Source of the DNA: Polaribacter sp. Z022
GTDB taxonomy: Bacteria; Bacteroidota; Bacteroidia; Flavobacteriales; Flavobacteriaceae
Assembly: GCF_023555495.1 (NCBI RefSeq)
Contig: NZ_JALCZO010000001.1
Location: forward strand, 558,001-622,000
Length of the DNA stretch: 64,000 bases
Direction of reading: 5' to 3'
Shown piece by piece: positions 58,184 to 64,000 of the stretch. Positions within the stretch are counted from its first letter, which is position 1. Each line of letters begins with the position of its first letter. A program made the translations under genes and the position numbers. The notes below the pieces were generated by a model. The model was given only the letters and a program-made list of their open reading frames with translations, was not told the origin of the DNA and did no database searches.

Positions 58184-59308
58184 ATGATTAGTATTTTAAA
58201 AACATACTGTTGGTTAATTATTCCACTATTTTTAATTAGTGGTTTAAACAATCATACTGCTTCTTTTAAAACAATTCAGCATAAAGTAGTTGTAAATCAT
58301 CCTGGAGAAAAAATGCCTTCAACAGTATTTTTAAACCAGGAGATTGATAAAAACGGACTGCCTGTAGAATATTTTATGGATGTGCAATCTGTAATTTGTT
58401 TAGAGCAGGTTTGTAAGGTTATTCCTGTTAGAATTTATTGGAATAATTTAGGAGAATATCTAAGGTATGAACTAGAAAAAGGGGCAACTTTAGAAAAATA
58501 TGAAGATGATTTTTTTGATACTGAAGATTATCCAAAATTACAAACCATTTTAGCAAATACAAATTCACCATTTAAAGATGTTTATATTGATGAAATTTTA
58601 ACTGTTGTAGATGAGCATGATGAAGAATCTGATGCTGTTTCTGGAGCAACTGCTCTAGAGTTAGATGAAAAAGATACAGTTCCAGGTGCTGCTTTAACTT
58701 GTTATACTTTATGGCATTGGGCAAATGGAGAAATTGTTCAGAAAATTAAAGAAATTACTGGTAGGTCTGTTTCTAATCTACAATTACAAGATTTTTTAGT
58801 TGATAAAAATAAAGCCTATTACCATGTAGCTTTAAAAGATTTAGAACGAAGAAATAATTATGATAAAATAGTTATTAATACAATTGTAAAAAGAACTTTA
58901 GAAGATGAAACATTATTAAAAGCTACGTTTTCTTATTTAGAAAATTCGCCATCAACAATATATTTTTCAACAGTAAAAGAAATTTTTATAAAAGGAAAAA
59001 CTAAGCAAAAACTTGCAGTAATTAGATCTTTAAAATCAATTAAACATAATATTGATATTACTTATTTAGAAAGTCTTAGTAATGAGGTTTCAAATTTAAG
59101 TTCTTACCAAGAAATTTCATTTTTTTTAGATTTACTAGAGCGTAAAAAGGCTATTTCTACAAAAGTAATTGAAAATATTTTTCCGGTTTTAAAATCAGAA
59201 TTCATAAGAGCAAGAAGAGTGTATTGGTTTTTAAAAAATCAAAAATTATCTCCTTCACAAAAGAAAATTTTAAACGACTTCTATAAAGAAAACAAAAATA
59301 AATTATGA
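58184..59308 (+). CDS. Exported putative FMN-binding protein with flavinylation motif
   Basis: 374 residues with an N-terminal signal or anchor (about 8-24). Residues 150-156 (DAVSGAT) match the DxxSGAT motif at which ApbE attaches FMN covalently in NqrC/RnfG-type domains. A degenerate echo, DTVPGAA, follows at 164-170, then ALTCYTLWHWANG. The C-terminal half (about 200-374) is alpha-helical and HEAT-like. It could be a periplasmic electron carrier. The gene overlaps the CstA-type transporter gene by 4 bases (ATGA), so the two products are made together. I do not recognise a named family, and an ApbE gene is not in the window. Confidence 0.55.
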   Translation: MISILKTYCWLIIPLFLISGLNNHTASFKTIQHKVVVNHPGEKMPSTVFLNQEIDKNGLPVEYFMDVQSVICLEQVCKVIPVRIYWNNLGEYLRYELEKGATLEKYEDDFFDTEDYPKLQTILANTNSPFKDVYIDEILTVVDEHDEESDAVSGATALELDEKDTVPGAALTCYTLWHWANGEIVQKIKEITGRSVSNLQLQDFLVDKNKAYYHVALKDLERRNNYDKIVINTIVKRTLEDETLLKATFSYLENSPSTIYFSTVKEIFIKGKTKQKLAVIRSLKSIKHNIDITYLESLSNEVSNLSSYQEISFFLDLLERKKAISTKVIENIFPVLKSEFIRARRVYWFLKNQKLSPSQKKILNDFYKENKNKL

Positions 59309-60717
59309 TTACTTTTTTAGTTAGTATTGCCATTTTAGTTTTAGGATATTTTATTTATGGAAATTATATTGAAAAGAAGTTTGCAATAGATGTAAATAGA
59401 AAAACACCAGCAATTACCAAACAAGATGGTGTAGATTATGTGCCACTTCCATTAGGAAAAATATTTTTAATTCAGTTTTTAAACATTGCAGGTTTGGGAC
59501 CAATTTTTGGAGCAATAGCAGGAGCACTTTGGGGTCCTGTTGCTTTTCTTTGGATTGTTTTTGGGTCTATTTTTGCAGGTGCAGTACACGATTATTTTTC
59601 TGGAATGTTATCTATTAGACATGGAGGAGACAGTATTCCTGAAATAGTTGGAGAGTATTTAGGAATAGGCGCAAAGTATTTTATGCGAGTTTTTTCTGTT
59701 GTTTTATTAGTTTTAGTTGGTGTTGTTTTTGTAAAAGGGCCAGCAACTATTTTACACGAATTAACAGGTACAAGTGTGCCTATATTAATAGCAATTATTT
59801 TTGGATATTACATTTTAGCAACTATGATTCCTATAGATAAATTAATAGGAAAAGTTTATCCATTATTTGGTGCTTCACTTTTAGTAATGGCTATTGGGTT
59901 ATTCTTTGCATTACTTTTTCAAGATTATACAATTCCAGAATTAACAATAGATAATTTACAAAACCTACATTCTACTCCAGATGAAAACCCAGTTTTTCCA
60001 TTACTTTTTATAACTATTGCTTGTGGTGCAATTTCTGGTTTTCATTCTACACAATCACCTTTAATGGCACGTTGTATATCTAATGAAAAACAAGGTAAAA
60101 AAGTGTTTTTTGGAGCAATGATTACAGAGGGAATTGTGGCGTTAATTTGGGCAGCAATTGCCATGGCTTTTTTTGGAGGTGTAAGGGAACTTGGAGAAAC
60201 AATGGCACAAGAAGGTCATAATGCAGCTTGGGTTGTTAATATTATTTGTAACACAACTTTAGGAAAAATTGGTGGTGTTTTAGCTATTTTTGGAGTAGTT
60301 GCAGCACCCATAACTTCTGGAGATACTGCTTTTAGAAGCACACGTTTAATTATTGCAGATGCATTTGATTTTGATCAAGGAAAATTGTTAAAACGTTTGT
60401 TAATTACCATACCAATCTTTGTTATTGCTTTTGCCTTAACAAAAATAGATTTTGCTATTATTTGGCGTTATTTTGGGTGGTCTAATCAAATGTTAGCTAC
60501 TATAGTTTTATGGACAATAGCAGTTTATGTAAAAATACAAGGTAAAAAATATTGGTTTATATTAATACCTGCTGCTTTTATGACAATAGTTGTAACTACT
60601 TATATTTTAGTTGCCCCTGAAGGTTTTAGTTTAGATTATATGCTTTCTTTAATTACGGGTATTGTTGTTGCTGTTGCATTGTCAATTTGGTTTGTTGTAT
60701 CAAAAACACATCAATAA
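59305..60717 (+). CDS. CstA-type carbon starvation/organic-acid transporter (short form)
   Basis: A 470-residue inner-membrane protein with about 12-13 hydrophobic helices. CstA signatures include the N-terminal GLGPIFGAIAGALWGP, AVHDYFSGMLSIRHGG, GFHSTQSPLMARCI and TSGDTAFRSTRLIIAD. It is much shorter than E. coli CstA (about 700 residues), matching the short forms found in other Bacteroidota. CstA proteins import peptides or pyruvate during carbon limitation. Here it follows the FMN-binding protein with a 4-base overlap. It might export or import pyruvate or lactate formed from galactan breakdown. Confidence 0.8.
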   Translation: MITFLVSIAILVLGYFIYGNYIEKKFAIDVNRKTPAITKQDGVDYVPLPLGKIFLIQFLNIAGLGPIFGAIAGALWGPVAFLWIVFGSIFAGAVHDYFSGMLSIRHGGDSIPEIVGEYLGIGAKYFMRVFSVVLLVLVGVVFVKGPATILHELTGTSVPILIAIIFGYYILATMIPIDKLIGKVYPLFGASLLVMAIGLFFALLFQDYTIPELTIDNLQNLHSTPDENPVFPLLFITIACGAISGFHSTQSPLMARCISNEKQGKKVFFGAMITEGIVALIWAAIAMAFFGGVRELGETMAQEGHNAAWVVNIICNTTLGKIGGVLAIFGVVAAPITSGDTAFRSTRLIIADAFDFDQGKLLKRLLITIPIFVIAFALTKIDFAIIWRYFGWSNQMLATIVLWTIAVYVKIQGKKYWFILIPAAFMTIVVTTYILVAPEGFSLDYMLSLITGIVVAVALSIWFVVSKTHQ

Positions 60718-60801
60718 GATAATTGTTAATCTGTTTGAGTTAATATTGATTTTAAAGTATTATAAAAATCTGTATAATATTGTACACACTCAATTTTTAA
60801 A

Positions 60802-62502
60802 ATGAGAAAGTTACTATTATTTACTACGTTATTTATTTTTACATCATTTGTTAATGCTCAAAATCCAAACATAGTTTTTGTTTTGGTAGATGATTTAGGC
60901 TATGGAGATTTAGGTTATACAGGAGCTAAAGATATTCCTACACCAAATATAGATCAATTAGCAAATCAAGGTACTAAATTTACATCTGCTTATGCAGTGC
61001 ATCCTTTTTGTGGTCCAAGTAGAATGGGGTTGATTACAGGTAGATATCCACACGAATTTGGAGCTCAGTTTAATTTAGCAGATAATTCATCAGTCACAAA
61101 AGGAATTCCTGCTAATCAAAGAATGATGAGTAACATGTTTCAAGATGCAGGTTATAGAACAGGTTTAGTAGGTAAATGGCATTTGGGAAGTGAATCTCAA
61201 TATCATCCTAATAACAGGGGTTTTGACGATTTTTATGGGTTTTTATATGGAGGTCATAGGTATTTTCCAGCAGAATATAAAGCAGCTTATAATGGACCAA
61301 ACAGTTGGGTTTATAATCATCCTTTAGAACATAATGGAACTATTGTTACAGATGATGATGAATACATAACTGATGAATTATCTCATCAGGGAGTTCGTTT
61401 TATCAACGAGTCAGTAGCAGCTAATAAACCATTCTTCCTGTTTATGTCTTATAATGCACCACATTCTCCTTTAGAGGCAAAGACAGAAGATATGAATGTT
61501 GATGTAATTAAAGATATTGCTAATCTTGATAGAAGAAAATATGCTGCTATGGTCTATGCTGTAGATAGAGGAATGAAAGAAATTGTAGATGCTTTAAAAG
61601 CAAAAAATGTATATAACAACACATTAATCATTTTTATGAGTGATAATGGAGGTAGTCTAAAATTTGCAGCAAATAATGGACCTCTTTCTGGTCAAAAAGG
61701 AGATACGTTAGAAGGAGGCTTTAGAGTGCCAACATTTTTTCATTGGCCAAACAATGTTCCTGCTGGTGTAAATTACGATTACCCAATAACTGCCTTAGAT
61801 TTCTATCCAACATTTGCGCATTTAGCAGGTGCTACAATTCAACCTAATAAAGATTTAGACGGATTAAATATTTGGAATCATGTTGTAGCTGGTACAAATG
61901 CCAGAAATGATAATGAAATAATTATGTCTGTAAGACATGACAATGCATCTAATAGGGTTGGAATTAGAAGAGGAGATTGGAAAGCATATAGATTAAATAA
62001 TAACCAAGATTGGAAACTCTATAATTTAAAAAATGATATAGGTGAGACTACTAATTTAAGCGCTACAAATCCAACAATTTTAAGTGAATTAAAATCAGCT
62101 GGAGCTTTTATTGTAAAAGATTTTGCAGAGCCTTTATGGTTCCATTCAACAAATGCTGAAAGTGCTTGGAATAATAACAATATGCCAAATTTTGAAGCTA
62201 CTTTTGGGGAAGCTTTAAGTATTGATGACGAAAATATGTTTGAAAACAGTCGGTTTTCTTTTTATCCAAACCCTGTAAAAAGTAAAATTAATTTCACCAT
62301 TAATAATGCAAACTCCAATATGTCTGATGTTATTCTCTATGATTTGCAAGGAAGAATAATACAAAGTATACAAAACCTTAAACAAGATAAAAACAATTCA
62401 TTTACATTACAATTGTTGCCTAATATTCCTAATGGAGTTTATATGGCTAAAGTAAAGAACAGTAAGAGTGTTTTTGCTTATAGAATTGTAGTGTCTAAAT
62501 AA
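60802..62502 (+). CDS. S1 sulfatase with T9SS sorting domain
   Basis: 566 residues: signal peptide (MRKLLLFTTLFIFTSFVNAQ) and S1 sulfatase core (about 22-470; VDDLGYGD, formylglycine site C70-G-P-S-R, GKWHLGSE, FMSDNGG). A C-terminal T9SS type A sorting domain (about 490-566; FYPNPVKSKINF ... GVYMAKV) follows. The loop GFLYGGHRYFP places it near the GFLGGGHNYF sulfatases. Unlike those, it should be secreted across the outer membrane, so it and the fusion enzyme are the two sulfatases expected to meet the intact polymer. Confidence 0.85.
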   Translation: MRKLLLFTTLFIFTSFVNAQNPNIVFVLVDDLGYGDLGYTGAKDIPTPNIDQLANQGTKFTSAYAVHPFCGPSRMGLITGRYPHEFGAQFNLADNSSVTKGIPANQRMMSNMFQDAGYRTGLVGKWHLGSESQYHPNNRGFDDFYGFLYGGHRYFPAEYKAAYNGPNSWVYNHPLEHNGTIVTDDDEYITDELSHQGVRFINESVAANKPFFLFMSYNAPHSPLEAKTEDMNVDVIKDIANLDRRKYAAMVYAVDRGMKEIVDALKAKNVYNNTLIIFMSDNGGSLKFAANNGPLSGQKGDTLEGGFRVPTFFHWPNNVPAGVNYDYPITALDFYPTFAHLAGATIQPNKDLDGLNIWNHVVAGTNARNDNEIIMSVRHDNASNRVGIRRGDWKAYRLNNNQDWKLYNLKNDIGETTNLSATNPTILSELKSAGAFIVKDFAEPLWFHSTNAESAWNNNNMPNFEATFGEALSIDDENMFENSRFSFYPNPVKSKINFTINNANSNMSDVILYDLQGRIIQSIQNLKQDKNNSFTLQLLPNIPNGVYMAKVKNSKSVFAYRIVVSK

Positions 62503-62507
62503 ATACA

Positions 62508-62572
62508 TGATAAATTAGTAACATTCTTAGGTAGTATTTACCCGAGTTTAACTAAATGATTTTTATAATTTG
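62508..62572 (+). promoter_or_regulatory. Operator/promoter 6 before the last sulfatase
   Basis: TGATAAAT (62508-62515) and AGGTAGTA (62529-62536) are exactly 21 bp apart. A TTTG-ending box (ATAATTTG, 62565-62572) follows 36 bp after the second half-site starts. The half-sites each have one or two mismatches. Confidence 0.45.
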
Positions 62573-62585
62573 TGATAAATAATTA

Positions 62586-64000
62586 ATGAAACAAAATTTT
62601 TTGAGTACAATGAGATTTTTACAACTATTTTTAATGATATCTCTTATGTTTGGGTGTAAAACTAAAACAGAAGAAAAAACAGCCGTAAAGAAAAAACCAA
62701 ATATTCTTTTTATAGCTATTGATGATTTACGACCAGAAATTGGGGCTTATGGTTCTGATATTGCTGTAACTCCAAATATAGATGCTTTAGCAAAAGATGG
62801 TTTGCAATTTAATAGAGCATATTGCCAACAAGCAATATGTAGTCCTTCTAGAGCAAGTTTAATGACAGGTGCAAGACCAGAAACTATTAAAGTAATTGAA
62901 AATTTTACATATTTCAGAGATGCAAATCCAGATATAATTACAATTCCACAACATTTTAAACAAAATGGATATGAGGCAACTCATACAGGTAAAATTTATC
63001 ATAAACCAGGTTTTGCAGATCCAGATTTATCTTGGAGTAGAAGACCTGCTTATGATAAAATGACTATAAAAAGAAGTAAAACTCCTGGTGGTTTTGCTAA
63101 CCCAGAAAATCAAGCAATGTTTAAAAAGAACAGAGCAGATATGATTGCTAAGTATGGACCAAATGCTCCTAGAAATGGATTAGGAAAAGGACCTGCTTAC
63201 GAAAATGCAGATGTACCAGATACGTTTTATGAAGATGGTTATAATGCAGAATTAGCAATTGTAACTATGAAAGATATGATTGAGAAAAACCCTGACAAGC
63301 CATTTTTCTTAGGAATGGGGATGAAAAAACCTCATTTAGATTGGTTAGCTCCTAAAAAATATTGGGATTTATACAATCCTGCAGATATTAAATTGGCAAC
63401 ACAAACTACTGCTCCAGAAGGAGGTGCAGCAATGGGTTTACATCCATCTTTTGAGCTACGTGCAAGATTTGGAATACCTAAAAAAGGACCAATAAAAGAT
63501 GATCAGGCAAGAATTTTAAAACATGCTTATTTAGCATCTGTAAGTTATATAGATGCTCAAATTGGTAAAATGATAAAAGCATTAGATGATGCTGGTTTAA
63601 GAGAAAATACAATTATTATGCTTTGGTCTGATCATGGTTGGCATTTAGGTGATATGGGTATTTGGGGTAAAGCAACCAACTATGAAATTGGTACAAGAGT
63701 TCCATTAATTGTTTGGACTCCAAACATGAAAAAAGAAGTAAGAGGTACTACTTCTGAAGCGTTGGTAGAATTGGTAGATATGTATCCTACTTTATCTGAA
63801 TTAGCAGGACTAGAAAAACCTTCTCATCTAGAAGGACAAAGTTTTGTGCCATTATTATCAAACCCTAAACAAGAATGGAAAACTGCAGTATTTAGTCAGT
63901 TTCCAAATCCTGCTTTAAGAGAATGGGCTGCAAACCCTTTATCTATTGGTATGAGAGAAACTTATTTTGGACCATTAATTAAAGAGCAAGAAGCAAAAAT
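62586..64000 (+). CDS. S1 sulfatase, iduronate-2-sulfatase-like, partial (3' end outside window)
   Basis: The frame is open from ATG 62586 to the right edge (471 codons visible). Another in-frame ATG at 62610 would also leave a lipoprotein signal (LMISLMFGCKT). It is a close homologue of the sulfatase at 54524: IDDLRPEIGAYGS, formylglycine site C85-S-P-S-R (here C-S-P-S-R, there C-G-P-S-R), KKPHLDWLAPKKYWDLY, WSDHGWHLGDMGIWGKA. About 40-60 residues at the C terminus are missing by comparison with that paralogue. It shows that the locus continues to the right. Confidence 0.85.
   Translation, partial: MKQNFLSTMRFLQLFLMISLMFGCKTKTEEKTAVKKKPNILFIAIDDLRPEIGAYGSDIAVTPNIDALAKDGLQFNRAYCQQAICSPSRASLMTGARPETIKVIENFTYFRDANPDIITIPQHFKQNGYEATHTGKIYHKPGFADPDLSWSRRPAYDKMTIKRSKTPGGFANPENQAMFKKNRADMIAKYGPNAPRNGLGKGPAYENADVPDTFYEDGYNAELAIVTMKDMIEKNPDKPFFLGMGMKKPHLDWLAPKKYWDLYNPADIKLATQTTAPEGGAAMGLHPSFELRARFGIPKKGPIKDDQARILKHAYLASVSYIDAQIGKMIKALDDAGLRENTIIMLWSDHGWHLGDMGIWGKATNYEIGTRVPLIVWTPNMKKEVRGTTSEALVELVDMYPTLSELAGLEKPSHLEGQSFVPLLSNPKQEWKTAVFSQFPNPALREWAANPLSIGMRETYFGPLIKEQEAK

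Noticed and set aside
7983-62572. GGTAAA words inside coding regions as operators
   Set aside because: GGT-AAA is the common Gly-Lys codon pair and is frequent by chance in genes; only intergenic pairs with fixed spacing were kept.
1-64000. tRNA, rRNA, CRISPR arrays, transposases or phage genes
   Set aside because: No cloverleaf, rRNA-like block, spaced direct-repeat array or transposase motif was found on either strand.

Overview
The window comes from a marine member of the Bacteroidota, most likely Flavobacteriaceae. Evidence: strongly AT-rich DNA, lipoprotein signals ending in S-C, a SusC/SusD pair, two C-terminal type IX secretion (T9SS) sorting domains, promoters with TAnnTTTG-like -7 boxes instead of E. 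coli -10 boxes, and almost no Shine-Dalgarno sequences. No tRNA, rRNA, CRISPR array or insertion sequence was seen. All genes but one are on the + strand.

Region 1 (1-7842) is a nitrogen/respiration block. It holds the 3' end of a multihaem cytochrome c gene, an FNR-like regulator with four cysteines placed as in an oxygen-sensing FeS regulator, a complete nitrate-type ABC importer (binding lipoprotein, permease, two ATPases) and an outer-membrane porin of the alginate-export family. The regulator gene and the transporter operon share a 16-bp promoter motif.

Region 2 (8098 to the right edge, about 56 kb and continuing outside) is one very large polysaccharide utilisation locus for a sulfated galactan. 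Carrageenan or furcellaran is the best guess. It encodes four GH16 endo-hydrolase domains, eight S1 sulfatase domains (one fused to a GH16 domain in a 1278-residue T9SS protein), two GH127 enzymes with all catalytic and zinc-ligand residues, and three GH167-like clan-A exo-glycosidases. It also encodes one SusC/SusD pair, an enolase-superfamily sugar-acid dehydratase or cycloisomerase, four inner-membrane carriers (ACS-type MFS, sugar-porter MFS, GntP type, CstA type), a PhoD-like metallophosphatase, an FG-GAP/ASPIC surface protein, a Tat-exported FAD oxidoreductase and a putative flavinylated FMN-binding protein.

Proposed flow: GH16 enzymes cut the polymer at the surface; SusCD imports oligosaccharides; lipid-anchored and periplasmic sulfatases, GH167-like enzymes and one GH127 trim them; the second GH127 has no signal peptide and would act in the cytoplasm. 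Monosaccharides or sugar acids enter through the dedicated carriers. Only one candidate enzyme of 3,6-anhydro-galactose metabolism is present, so the dehydrogenase, kinase and aldolase must lie elsewhere.

Regulation: two tandem AraC paralogues and two TPR-transmembrane-HTH regulators are embedded in the locus. The main new observation is a promoter architecture seen upstream of six transcription units: two direct half-sites close to NGGTAAAW, 21 bp apart (20 bp in one), followed 36-38 bp after the start of the second half-site by a TTTG-ending -7 box. This is the geometry expected of an AraC-type activator and would define the regulon of the locus. Enzyme family names are from motif recognition only; no database search was possible.
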